From: an uncultured Bryobacteraceae bacterium
Lineage (GTDB): Bacteria; Acidobacteriota; Terriglobia; Bryobacterales; Bryobacteraceae
Assembly: GCA_937921835.1 (NCBI GenBank)
Contig: CAKZVG010000589.1
Span: 1 to 6,240 of the forward strand
DNA length: 6,240 bases
Direction: 5' to 3'
Below are positions 1 to 6,240 of this stretch, one piece after another. Under the pieces are notes generated by a model. It was not told the origin of the DNA. It searched no databases and saw nothing but the letters and a program-made list of their open reading frames with translations. Within the stretch, counting starts at the first letter, position 1, and each line of letters begins with the position of its first letter. The position numbers and the translations under genes are program-made.

Positions 1-2
1 CG

Positions 3-422
3 CCCGGGCGCTGGTCCATCGCGGAAACCGCCGAGCACGTGGTGATCACCGAGGACACGCTGTTCGGCTATTTCAAGAAGCTGCTCGCCCAGCCCGCGGG
101 AGCGCCGAGGAAGGTGACGCGGGAAGAAGACGAGAAGATTCTGGCCTGGATCACCGACCGCGGGAGGCGCGCCACCGCGGCCGCCGAGGTGCGGCCGTCG
201 GGCCGCTGGAAGGCGCCCGAGGAAGCCGCGCGCGAGTTCAAGGCGCGGCGCGGGCGCACCATCGAGTACCTGATATCATCCGGCGACGATCTGCGCTCGC
301 GCCTGCGGGGCAGCGATCCGAAGATGGACGCCTACCAGTTCCTGCTGGTGATCTCAGGGCACACCGAGCGCCACGTGGCGCAGATCAACGAAGTGAAGGC
401 CGCCCCCGGCTATCCGCGCTGA
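3..422 (+). CDS. DinB-superfamily protein, 5' end missing
   Basis: This is the C-terminal portion of a DinB-like four-helix-bundle protein. The reading frame is open to the left edge, so the start lies outside the window. A GTG at 39 is in frame, but the family motif GRWSIAETAEH is encoded upstream of it (positions 6-38), so that GTG is not the true start. Three histidines fit the usual DinB metal triad: one at 36-38 in AEH, and two in the C-terminal HTERH motif at 360-362 and 372-374. DinB-superfamily members bind a divalent metal. Some are thiol-dependent S-transferases (bacillithiol or mycothiol type) and many have no known reaction, so no substrate can be given. The middle is charged and rich in Arg, Ala and Glu, consistent with surface helices. 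The gene is convergent with the pdxA-family gene, 19 bases away. I am fairly sure of the superfamily and have no basis for a specific function. Confidence 0.8.
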   Translation, partial: PGRWSIAETAEHVVITEDTLFGYFKKLLAQPAGAPRKVTREEDEKILAWITDRGRRATAAAEVRPSGRWKAPEEAAREFKARRGRTIEYLISSGDDLRSRLRGSDPKMDAYQFLLVISGHTERHVAQINEVKAAPGYPR

Positions 423-441
423 CGGTCCGCAAAGGCAGCCT

Positions 442-1434
442 TCAGCGGGATGTGGGCGCTGGCGGGCGGCGGCCCGCCAGCCGCGCCGCGAACTCCAGCG
501 CGTTCACCAGGCTGCGCGCCGACGCCGTGCCCTGCCAGGCGATGTCGAAGGCCGTTCCGTGGTCGACCGAGGTGCGGATGATGGGCAGCCCCAGCGTGAT
601 GTTCACTCCGCCCTCGAAATCGAGCAGTTTGAGCGGCACGTGTCCCTGGTCGTGGTACATGCACACCACCACTTCGAAGAGCTTGCGGCGGACCGCCAGA
701 TGGAACAGCGTGTCGGGGGCGAAGGGGCCCTCCACCGGCAGCCCGCGCCCGCGCGCCCACTCCACGGCGGGACGGATTTCGCGGATTTCCTCGTCGCCGA
801 ACAGGCCGTTCTCGCCGGCGTGGGGATTCAGCCCGGCCACCGCCACGCGCGGCCGGGCGAACAGGCGCGCCGCGGCTTCGCAGGTAAGCTCGATGATGCG
901 CCGCAGGCGCGGCTGCTTCACCCGTTCGATCGCCTCCCTCAGGGAGACGTGCGTGCTGACATGGGTCACCACAAGCTGCTCGGCGGCCAGCATGATGGTG
1001 ACGTCGGGCGCCCCACAAAGCGAGCCGATCAGCTCGGTGTGGCCGGTGAAGGCCGGGTCCGTCAGGCGCGTGGCTTCCTTGTTCATGGGCAGCGTCACCA
1101 TGGCCGCGATCTCACCGGCCAGCGCGGCGCGCGTGGCGGCCACCACATACTCGCGCGCCGCCGCGCCGGATTTTGCGTTGACCTCGCCGATGCGCAGCTC
1201 CGCCGGATCCAGGATCCCGAGGTCGACGACGTTGAGGCGGCCGGGGGCGCGGTCGGCCGGCGAAGCGGCGGCGCGCAGCGAAACGCCCAGGTTCAACCGC
1301 CGGTTGCAGAGTTCGAGAACCGCCAGATCCCCGAACACCACCACTTCCCGCCGCAATTGCCCCGCCTGGAAAGCCCGCAGCAGGATATCGGGTCCTACGC
1401 CCGCGGCGTCGCCCAGAGTGATTCCGAAGATCAT
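442..1434 (-). CDS. pdxA2: PdxA-family 4-phospho-sugar-acid dehydrogenase (PdxA2-like)
   Basis: This is a 330-residue metal- and NAD-dependent dehydrogenase of the PdxA family, close to full family length. By alignment with E. coli PdxA from memory, the metal ligands are H162 (in THVSL), H205 (in GLNPHAGE) and H261 (in MYHDQG). The substrate-phosphate motif GHTE lies at 131-134. The C-terminal signature GVNITLGLPIIRTSVDHGT (276-294) is intact. YHDQGHVPLKLL and DHGTAFDIA resemble PdxA2 paralogues, whereas E. coli PdxA has YHDQGLPVLKY and DHGTALELA. PdxA2 enzymes oxidise 4-phospho-D-threonate or -erythronate, and the product decarboxylates to dihydroxyacetone phosphate. The ATG at 1434 overlaps the stop of the upstream kinase gene as ATGA, with a weak GGGGGA Shine-Dalgarno just upstream, implying coupled translation. 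A longer in-frame extension reaches 1596 but would lie inside the kinase gene and lacks family similarity. The N-terminal loop reads GDAAGVGP where GDPAGIGP is usual. The classical B6-pathway PdxA role cannot be excluded. Confidence 0.9.
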   Translation of the reverse strand: MIFGITLGDAAGVGPDILLRAFQAGQLRREVVVFGDLAVLELCNRRLNLGVSLRAAASPADRAPGRLNVVDLGILDPAELRIGEVNAKSGAAAREYVVAATRAALAGEIAAMVTLPMNKEATRLTDPAFTGHTELIGSLCGAPDVTIMLAAEQLVVTHVSTHVSLREAIERVKQPRLRRIIELTCEAAARLFARPRVAVAGLNPHAGENGLFGDEEIREIRPAVEWARGRGLPVEGPFAPDTLFHLAVRRKLFEVVVCMYHDQGHVPLKLLDFEGGVNITLGLPIIRTSVDHGTAFDIAWQGTASARSLVNALEFAARLAGRRPPAPTSR

Positions 1435-2423
1435 TCCGTCCCCCGCAAATACGCTTCGATGCGTTCGAGCACATCCGGTCCGCCGAAGCCGCCCGCCTTG
1501 GTCACCAGCGCCAGTTCGCGCCCGCCGGACGCGAGCACGGAAACCGGAACGCCGGGAAGCGCCTCGCCCAGCGGCTGGAGCCGCCACGCGCCGCACTCCT
1601 CCAGGATCGCGCGGGCGGTGTCGCCTCCGAAAACAGCCAGGGCGTCATAGGACTCGGCTTCGAGCGCATGCCGGGTCTGGCGGGCCAGCGAACGGGCGAT
1701 TTCGCGCGGATCGCCGGCCAGGCGGTCATCGCTGACGATGGCGTCGAAGCGCGGCGCCCGCCGCACCTGCTCGCGCGACACCGGGTTGAGGCTTCCGCAG
1801 ACGACCAGGAGCTTCGCCGCGCGCAGCCGGCGCGGCACGGCGCGGCGCGGAACCGGCAGGCGGCGCACCCAGGCGCCGGCAAAGGCGCCGCTCCCGGCGG
1901 CCAGCCGTGGCAGCGCCGCGGCGGCGCGCTCCAGGTCGGCATCCGAGGTCCCGTCGGCCACGTCCACCGCCAGGCCCGCCACCAGCCGCCGGACGGAGCC
2001 TTCCGGCGAGGGCTGAAGAGGATCGCGCCCATAGCCGGTCTCCTCCAGGCGTTGGCCATGGACGTAGAGGATGCCGTCCCGCACCGTCCGTCCCTGCGCC
2101 GGATAAGCCGGTGCGTAAACGATCCTGGCGCCCGGCCGCGCCGCCAGCAGCCCTTCGAACTCGGCCCGGATGTGGCCGCGCAGCGTCGAGTCGGTTTTCT
2201 TGAACAGGAATTCCGCCGGACATCGCCGGGCCAGGCGTTCGGCCGTCCGCCGGGCGTGCGCCGCCGAGCCGCGGCGCGTGCCGGTGTCGATGACCAGAGC
2301 GTCGCAGCCGTCCGCAGCGGGGTCGGCCTCCAGCGTCACGGCGGTCCGCACTCCCGCCGCCACGAACAGCGCGCCCACCTCGAGCGCCCCGGTCGTGTCG
2401 TCGGCCAAGCCGAGTAAAGCCAA
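1431..2423 (-). CDS. Four-carbon acid sugar kinase (DUF1537 family)
   Basis: This is a predicted cytoplasmic kinase that phosphorylates C4 sugar acids such as D-threonate or D-erythronate at O4. The N-terminal substrate domain has ADDTTGA (7-13), DTGTR (46-50), KKTDSTLRG (75-83) and APAYPAQGR (104-112). The C-terminal nucleotide domain has [12 protein letters not shown] (209-220), FGGDTA (265-270) and [13 protein letters not shown] (307-319). All signature blocks are present, so it is not visibly broken. At 330 residues it is compact; many relatives have about 400 or more, and the shortening seems to lie between the domains (about 140-200). The start chosen is TTG at 2423, which puts ADD six residues after the initiator as in relatives. 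There is no ATG near, and the frame stays open far upstream through the antisense of uvrB, so GTG at 2501 is an alternative. It is first in a two-gene operon with the PdxA2-like gene, overlapping it by four bases. The exact sugar acid is not determinable. Confidence 0.88.
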   Translation of the reverse strand: MALLGLADDTTGALEVGALFVAAGVRTAVTLEADPAADGCDALVIDTGTRRGSAAHARRTAERLARRCPAEFLFKKTDSTLRGHIRAEFEGLLAARPGARIVYAPAYPAQGRTVRDGILYVHGQRLEETGYGRDPLQPSPEGSVRRLVAGLAVDVADGTSDADLERAAAALPRLAAGSGAFAGAWVRRLPVPRRAVPRRLRAAKLLVVCGSLNPVSREQVRRAPRFDAIVSDDRLAGDPREIARSLARQTRHALEAESYDALAVFGGDTARAILEECGAWRLQPLGEALPGVPVSVLASGGRELALVTKAGGFGGPDVLERIEAYLRGTE

Positions 2424-2460
2424 TTGCTTAGCTGGAGCGATCCGTCCTCCCGAACTCTCC

Positions 2461-2466
2461 AGTGTA
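2461..2466 (-). promoter_or_regulatory. Candidate -10 element for the kinase operon
   Basis: Read on the minus strand this is TACACT, the mirror of the uvrB-facing hexamer. It would start transcription near 2454 and give a leader of about 30 bases before the TTG at 2423. That leader would contain a strong GGGAGGA purine run (2445-2451). The -35 position (2484-2489, TCCCAC on the minus strand) is poor. Confidence 0.25.
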
Positions 2467-2496
2467 AATCGCGGCTTCCCGCCGTGGGAGTCACGG

Positions 2497-2502
2497 TACA
2501 CT
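2497..2502 (+). promoter_or_regulatory. Candidate -10 element for uvrB
   Basis: TACACT matches four of six bases of the TATAAT consensus and ends eight bases before the uvrB ATG at 2511. Transcription from it would begin around 2508-2511, giving an mRNA with almost no leader. This fits the absence of a Shine-Dalgarno sequence in the 15 bases before the ATG. No convincing -35 hexamer is present 16-18 bases upstream (CTTCCC at 2475-2480 is poor). Confidence 0.3.
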
Positions 2503-2510
2503 GTAGACGT

Positions 2511-4535
2511 ATGTCTTTCCGATTGGCTGTGAATTACCAGCCCAAGGGAGACCAAGAATCGGCGATCGAGCAGCTCGCGCGCGGCCTTTCGGCCGGCGAG
2601 CCGCACCAGGTTCTGCTGGGCGTGACCGGTTCGGGAAAGACCTTCACCATGGCCAAGGTCATCGAACGGATGGAGCGCCCGGCGCTGATCCTGGCCCACA
2701 ACAAGACGCTGGCAGCGCAGCTCTACCACGAATTCAAAGCGTTTTTCCCGTCCAACGCGGTCGAGTATTTCGTCAGTTATTACGATTACTACCAGCCGGA
2801 AGCCTACATCCCGTCCAGCGACGTTTACATCGAAAAGGAAGCCACCATCAACGACGAGTTGGACAAGCTGCGGCTGTCGGCGACGCGCTCGCTGTTCGAG
2901 CGGCGCGACTGCGTCATCGTGGCCAGCGTGAGCTGCATTTACGGTCTGGGATCGCCCGAAGCCTACTACGGCATGTTGCTGATGATCGAGAAAGGCGAGC
3001 GGATTTCCCGCCAGCGGATTCTCCAGCGGCTGGTCGAGATCCTCTACGAGCGCAACGACGCCGACTTCCGGCGCGGCACCTTCCGCGTGCGCGGCGACGT
3101 CATCGAGCTCTTCCCGACCTACGACGATTACGCCGTGCGCATCGAACTCTGGGGCGACGAGATCGAGTCGCTTTCGCAGTTCGATCCCCTCACCGGCGCG
3201 GTGCGAAAAACCTTCCAGCGCCTGCCCATTTACCCCAAGACGCATTACGTGATGAGCGCCGAGACGCGCGAGAACGCAATCCGCAGCATCGAGAACGAAC
3301 TCGCCTGGTGGCGGGGCGAGCTGGAGAAGCAGGGCAAGCTGATCGAGGCGCAACGCGTCCATCAGCGGACCCTGTTCGACATGGAGATGATCCGCCAGAT
3401 CGGCTACTGCCACGGCATCGAGAACTACTCCCGGCACTTCTCGGGACGCCTGCCGGGCGAGGCGCCGCCCACGCTGCTCGACTACCTGCCGCACGACGCC
3501 ATCCTGTTCATCGACGAGAGCCACCAGACCATCCCGCAGTTGCAGGGCATGTATCACGGCGACCGCTCGCGCAAGGAGAATTTGGTCAACTATGGCTTTC
3601 GGCTGCCGAGCGCGCTCGACAACCGTCCGCTTACCTTCGAGGAGTTCGAGAACCGCGTGACGCAGGTGATCTATGTCTCGGCCACGCCCGGTCCCTACGA
3701 ACTGACCAAGTCTGGCGGCGACGTGGTGGAGCAGGTGATCCGGCCCACCGGGCTGGTGGATCCGGAAGTGGAAGTCCGGCCCATCCGCGGCCAGGTGGAC
3801 GACCTGCTCGAACAGATCCGCCAGCGCATCGAACGGAACGAGCGCGTGCTGGTGACGACCCTGACCAAGCGCATGGCCGAGGACCTGGCCGAGCACTACT
3901 CCGAGGCCGGCGTGCGCTGCCGCTACCTGCATTCCGAAGTGAGCACGCTCGACCGGGTGCGGATCCTGCGCGATTTGCGCCGCGGCGAGTTCGACGTGCT
4001 GATCGGCGTCAACCTGCTGCGCGAGGGGCTGGATCTGCCCGAGGTCTCGCTGGTGGCCGTGCTCGACGCCGACAAAGAAGGATTCCTGCGCTCCAGCGGT
4101 TCGCTCATCCAGACCATCGGACGGGCCGCGAGACATCTGAATGGCCGCGCGATTCTTTACGCCGATGTCATGACCGGCAGCATGCGGCGCGCAATCGAAG
4201 AAACCAACCGCAGGCGGCGGATCCAACAAGCCTACAACCAAGCCAACAACATCACGCCGCAGTCCATTATCAAACCCATCGACATGAGCCTGGTCGCGAT
4301 CGCGGAGGCCGACTACGTCACGGTGCCGCTTGAGCCGGCCGGGGAGGCCGTCGAGATGACACCCGATGAGCGCGCCCGCTTCATCACCGGCCTGGAGGAG
4401 CAGATGCGCGAGGCGGCGCGGAAGTTCGAGTTTGAAAAGGCGGCGCAGTTCCGCGACCGGATCAAGGCTCTCAAGGCGCACAACCCGTATGAAGAAAGCG
4501 CACTCCTTGGCGCTGGTGGCCGCGGGCCGGATTAG
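2511..4535 (+). CDS. uvrB: Excinuclease ABC subunit UvrB
   Basis: This is a 674-residue UvrB, normal length for the family. It is loaded by UvrA in nucleotide excision repair, verifies damage with its ATP-driven helicase fold, and recruits UvrC. Visible in order: Walker A GVTGSGKT (37-44); the damage-probing beta-hairpin region [15 protein letters not shown] (90-104); the conserved VSCIYGLG (140-147); Walker B IDESH (334-338); SATP (390-393); [15 protein letters not shown] (499-513); [10 protein letters not shown] (519-528); motif [11 protein letters not shown] (534-542); and a C-terminal UVR domain, about 623-655, the UvrC-binding helical pair. ATG 2511 gives the typical N-terminus [15 protein letters not shown]. 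An in-frame TTG at 2424 would add 29 residues unlike any UvrB start. The ATG has no Shine-Dalgarno nearby. The last 47 bases overlap the next gene. The gene contains no TTA, CTA or TCA codons, which leaves its antisense strand open. It looks fully functional. Confidence 0.98.
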   Translation: MSFRLAVNYQPKGDQESAIEQLARGLSAGEPHQVLLGVTGSGKTFTMAKVIERMERPALILAHNKTLAAQLYHEFKAFFPSNAVEYFVSYYDYYQPEAYIPSSDVYIEKEATINDELDKLRLSATRSLFERRDCVIVASVSCIYGLGSPEAYYGMLLMIEKGERISRQRILQRLVEILYERNDADFRRGTFRVRGDVIELFPTYDDYAVRIELWGDEIESLSQFDPLTGAVRKTFQRLPIYPKTHYVMSAETRENAIRSIENELAWWRGELEKQGKLIEAQRVHQRTLFDMEMIRQIGYCHGIENYSRHFSGRLPGEAPPTLLDYLPHDAILFIDESHQTIPQLQGMYHGDRSRKENLVNYGFRLPSALDNRPLTFEEFENRVTQVIYVSATPGPYELTKSGGDVVEQVIRPTGLVDPEVEVRPIRGQVDDLLEQIRQRIERNERVLVTTLTKRMAEDLAEHYSEAGVRCRYLHSEVSTLDRVRILRDLRRGEFDVLIGVNLLREGLDLPEVSLVAVLDADKEGFLRSSGSLIQTIGRAARHLNGRAILYADVMTGSMRRAIEETNRRRRIQQAYNQANNITPQSIIKPIDMSLVAIAEADYVTVPLEPAGEAVEMTPDERARFITGLEEQMREAARKFEFEKAAQFRDRIKALKAHNPYEESALLGAGGRGPD

Positions 4536-5304
4536 GGGATCATTTCTGGCCCGCCTTCCCGGGCTTGCCGAGTTCCTGGGCCCTGTCAAAGGCTCCTCCT
4601 TCCGGCTGGCAAGCCGCGTGGCGAACATCCTGCGCGCCGGGTATCCGGTGCGCCATTACGGCGAACTCAAGGCTTCCGGGATCATCCTGATTCGTGTCCC
4701 GGACAGCCAACTCCGCGCGACCGTGGAAGAATTGGCTCTGGTTCCCTTAGACTGGGACTCGGCCAGCGTGGTGCTGTGCGACAGCGAGCTGGACGCGGGC
4801 GAACTCACGCTGCTGGCCGAGCGCGGCGCCGCCGTCGCCTCGCTTACCCCTGTGCCCGGGCAGGACGAACGCCGCCTACTGGTGGAAGGAGGCCGCGCCG
4901 CCGTCGCGGGGTTGCGCAAGACGCTCGAACCGCACGGGGTGCGGCTGATCGAGGTCGAGAGCGGATCGAAGGCCCTCTGCCTGGCGGGACTGGCGTTCGC
5001 CGGCATGTTCTGCGCGCCGCTGCTGGCCGCGGCCGACCGCTGCTTGCAGGGCGCCGGGTTGCCGCCCCATGAAGCCTCGCGGCTGCTTGAGGCCTCTTTC
5101 GAAAAGTCCCTGCGGGGATACCTGAAAGCCGGCCGCAACGCGATTCCGGCGGCGCGCGGCGCTCACGCCGCGATCCAGCGCCAGCTTGCCGCCCTGCGGC
5201 GGCATAATCCCGAACTCGCCCAGGTGTTCGCCGACGCCGACGCCGCGGTGGCCCGCATGCGTTCGGGCAGCGAGCGCTGGCTGGCGCGCGCCGCAGCGGG
5301 ATAA
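4489..5304 (+). CDS. Rossmann-like / DUF2520 domain protein
   Basis: This 271-residue soluble protein has an N-terminal Rossmann-like domain (about 6-130) followed by a helical DUF2520 C-terminal domain (about 155-262). The first strand and turn read [19 protein letters not shown]. Relatives have GxGxxG here, with V-G-A-G-R-x-G spacing; this protein has A11, G13 and R16, so two of three glycines are replaced. The segment [25 protein letters not shown] (167-191) matches the characteristic DUF2520 helix and is not a convincing membrane span. The family resembles F420- or NADP-dependent and 6-phosphogluconate-dehydrogenase-like reductases, but its reaction is unknown to me. The ATG at 4489 lies inside the end of uvrB (47-base overlap), with an AAGG about 12 bases upstream; TTG 4507 or GTG 4516 are alternatives that would trim the N-terminus. 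It is probably transcribed with uvrB. Assignment of fold is good; function is open. Confidence 0.82.
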   Translation: MKKAHSLALVAAGRIRGSFLARLPGLAEFLGPVKGSSFRLASRVANILRAGYPVRHYGELKASGIILIRVPDSQLRATVEELALVPLDWDSASVVLCDSELDAGELTLLAERGAAVASLTPVPGQDERRLLVEGGRAAVAGLRKTLEPHGVRLIEVESGSKALCLAGLAFAGMFCAPLLAAADRCLQGAGLPPHEASRLLEASFEKSLRGYLKAGRNAIPAARGAHAAIQRQLAALRRHNPELAQVFADADAAVARMRSGSERWLARAAAG

Positions 5305-5310
5305 ACGCGC

Positions 5311-5357
5311 AAGAAACCGCGCCGCGGGCGTCTGGCGCGCGCTACGTGCGCGGCGCC
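5311..5357 (-). terminator. Possible terminator hairpins in convergent gap
   Basis: Two GC hairpins lie at the convergent ends. At 5334-5357 a stem of nine pairs with one bulged G and a five-base TACGT loop spans the TAG stop of the minus-strand gene. At 5317-5327 a short four-pair stem (CCGC/GCGG, three-base loop) is followed, on the minus strand, by TTTCTT. The second has the form of a weak intrinsic terminator for the HerA-like gene. No T-run follows either hairpin on the plus strand. In sequence this GC-rich, short stems are expected by chance, so confidence is low. Confidence 0.28.
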
Positions 5358-6240
5358 CACGCCAGTCCGGTGAAGCGCACCTGAATGCCGGTCTTTTTGG
5401 GCCGGATGACGAGCGGCTCGAACGGCTCCGCCATCGGATCCATGGCCGCGGTGAGCCGCCCGGTCTCGGCCTCGATCTCAGCCTGAAGCTCCGCCAGTTG
5501 CTGTTCGAGCGCCTCAATCGTCTCGCCCGCCCGCTGGACGTCGCCCGCTTCCTTGCGTGCCCGGCTCATGGAGCGCAGCGCCGTGCCGGCGCGGCCGACA
5601 TTGGCGCTCGACATCATCTTGCGTCCGAACAGCGCACCCAGTAGGGTGGAACCAATGCTCACGGCGGTTTGTAGCTGTTGCGAGCGCGCCTGCTCCTGTT
5701 CCCGCGCAAGCGCCTGCCGCGCCCGCCGCAGGCGGTCCTCAAGCGACGCCAGCCGGGGCGCGTAGCGCTGCCGCAGCCGCGCCACTTCGCGGTCGCGCTC
5801 CTCGCGCGCCCGCTGTTGCAGCCGGATCCGGAAGTCGCGCTCGCTCTCGCCGGGCTGGGAGGTCTCCGCAAGGGACGGGCTGCGGAACAATTCCACTTTC
5901 TCGTTAGCGTAGAGCCAGTTCGCCAGCTCGCGCGACCAGTCTTTGTAATTGGCCGCCTTACCCGCCGCCCGGGGCGGGTTCGCGAACGCCGCCTCCGGCC
6001 GCGGCTCCCGCTCCAGCTCGTCGAGCCCGAATTCCGCCTCCGAGGCGTTCTCCCAGCGGACCGCAACCGCGCCGTCCTCGAACGGCGTCAGCACCAGGAC
6101 TTCCTTCGTCACATCGACGCCGGCCTTCTCTTCGAGAATCCGCACCTGCGCGGACCCCAGCAGCATGGGCTGGTAGACCGGGCGTCCCATCCCCCGCGGC
6201 GGCACGAAATACTGCGGAATCTCCGGCGGCAGCACCGGAC
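5342..6240 (-). CDS. HerA/DUF87-type ATPase, C-terminal part only
   Basis: This is the C-terminal part (about 299 residues visible) of a large protein whose start lies beyond the right edge; the frame is open to 6240. It resembles the tail of bacterial ATP-binding proteins of the HerA/DUF87 (COG0433-like) class. The ATPase core with Walker motifs would be upstream and is not seen, so the class is inferred from the tail. Numbering from the in-frame GTG at 6235, LPPEIPQYFVPP (2-13) opens a folded region to about 120. A charged heptad-like helix follows (about 133-190), then a glycine-rich hydrophobic stretch AVSIGSTLLGALFGRK (191-206), a second Arg/Glu/Gln-rich helix (about 213-262) and a short beta-like tail ending VRFTGLAWAP. 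This coil/glycine-rich/coil arrangement resembles the family tail as I recall it. HerA relatives are DNA-translocating ATPases, often in repair or defence; the role here is unassigned. It converges on the DUF2520 gene, 37 bases away. Confidence 0.65.
   Translation of the reverse strand, partial: PVLPPEIPQYFVPPRGMGRPVYQPMLLGSAQVRILEEKAGVDVTKEVLVLTPFEDGAVAVRWENASEAEFGLDELEREPRPEAAFANPPRAAGKAANYKDWSRELANWLYANEKVELFRSPSLAETSQPGESERDFRIRLQQRAREERDREVARLRQRYAPRLASLEDRLRRARQALAREQEQARSQQLQTAVSIGSTLLGALFGRKMMSSANVGRAGTALRSMSRARKEAGDVQRAGETIEALEQQLAELQAEIEAETGRLTAAMDPMAEPFEPLVIRPKKTGIQVRFTGLAWAPRT

Larger units (their letters stand above)
2424..2510. promoter_or_regulatory. Divergent control region between kinase operon and uvrB
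   Basis: These 87 bases separate the outward-facing starts of the kinase operon (minus) and uvrB (plus), and are less GC-rich than the genes. A perfect 7-base inverted repeat, CAGTGTA at 2460-2466 and TACACTG at 2497-2503, has arms 30 bases apart. Each arm presents a TACACT hexamer in the right orientation to act as a -10 element for the gene it faces. I see no good -35 box for either. A small GC hairpin (GCGG-cttc-CCGC, 2471-2482) lies between the arms. I do not recognise a LexA-type operator. The assignment as promoter region rests mainly on gene orientation. Confidence 0.5.

Noticed and set aside
452..1735. Long plus-strand frames (452-1735 and 559-1650) opposite the pdxA-family and kinase genes.
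   Set aside because: Their translations are low-complexity Arg/Ala/Ser-rich or His/Gln-rich and match no family, while the opposite strand encodes two intact recognised enzymes.
2460..2503. A possible LexA/SOS operator upstream of uvrB.
   Set aside because: The inverted repeat arms are 30 bases apart and do not match the LexA box types I know; SOS control cannot be claimed.
2424..2510. An N-terminal extension of UvrB from an in-frame TTG at 2424.
   Set aside because: The extra 29 residues do not resemble UvrB, whose usual N-terminus begins at the ATG at 2511; the stretch is better explained as the divergent control region.
3308..4333. A plus-strand frame of 341 codons inside uvrB.
   Set aside because: It is an Arg/Ala/Pro-rich shadow of the uvrB frame with no recognisable motif.
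1431..4628. A stop-free minus-strand frame of 1065 codons running through the kinase gene and antisense to all of uvrB, looking like a giant fusion protein.
   Set aside because: The antisense frame is in register with uvrB codons, so it stays open simply because uvrB lacks TTA, CTA and TCA codons, as expected at this GC content. Only the part from 2423 downward has family motifs.
5281..5342. An 11-base direct repeat (CTGGCGCGCGC at 5281-5291 and 5332-5342), considered as a possible attachment or insertion duplication.
   Set aside because: Both copies are simple CG alternation in GC-rich sequence, one is inside the DUF2520 coding region, and there is no mobile gene between or beside them.
5633..5665. 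A transmembrane segment in the HerA-like tail (AVSIGSTLLGALFGRK).
   Set aside because: The hydrophobic run is short (about 13 residues), glycine-rich and set between charged helices, so a hinge is more likely than a membrane span.

Overview
The window is GC-rich, densely coded bacterial chromosome with short intergenic gaps and a strong preference for G or C at third codon positions. The gene content is chromosomal: a DinB-like protein, a PdxA2/DUF1537 acid-sugar pair, uvrB, a DUF2520 protein and a HerA-like ATPase. The style of the DUF2520 and HerA-like proteins reminds me most of Acidobacteriota (Bryobacterales/Solibacter-like). That assignment is recalled from family resemblance and is not proven here. 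I see no insertion sequence, phage gene, tRNA, rRNA or CRISPR array.

Layout. (1) Positions 3-422, plus strand: the C-terminal part of a DinB-superfamily protein, cut by the left edge. (2) Positions 442-2423, minus strand: a two-gene operon read right to left, with a DUF1537 four-carbon acid sugar kinase first and a PdxA-family dehydrogenase second, joined by a 4-base ATGA stop/start overlap. (3) Positions 2424-2510: an 87-base divergent control region. (4) Positions 2511-5304, plus strand: uvrB, whose last 47 bases overlap the start of a Rossmann/DUF2520 gene. (5) Positions 5342 to the right edge, minus strand: the C-terminal third or so of a large ATPase of the HerA/DUF87 type, convergent with the DUF2520 gene.

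How the genes work together. The kinase and dehydrogenase form a plausible complete short route from a C4 sugar acid (D-threonate or D-erythronate type) through the 4-phosphate to dihydroxyacetone phosphate and CO2. The PdxA protein has PdxA2-like features and its partner is a sugar-acid kinase, so catabolism is more likely than vitamin B6 synthesis. UvrB is the damage-verification helicase of nucleotide excision repair. Nothing visible ties the overlapping DUF2520 gene to repair beyond shared transcription. The terminal ATPase is outside this logic.

I did not find a clearly new system. The points most worth a second look are the degenerate dinucleotide-binding motif in the DUF2520 protein, the compact kinase with an uncertain TTG start, the symmetric divergent promoter region with a possibly leaderless uvrB, and the coiled-coil/glycine-rich/coiled-coil tail of the HerA-like protein.
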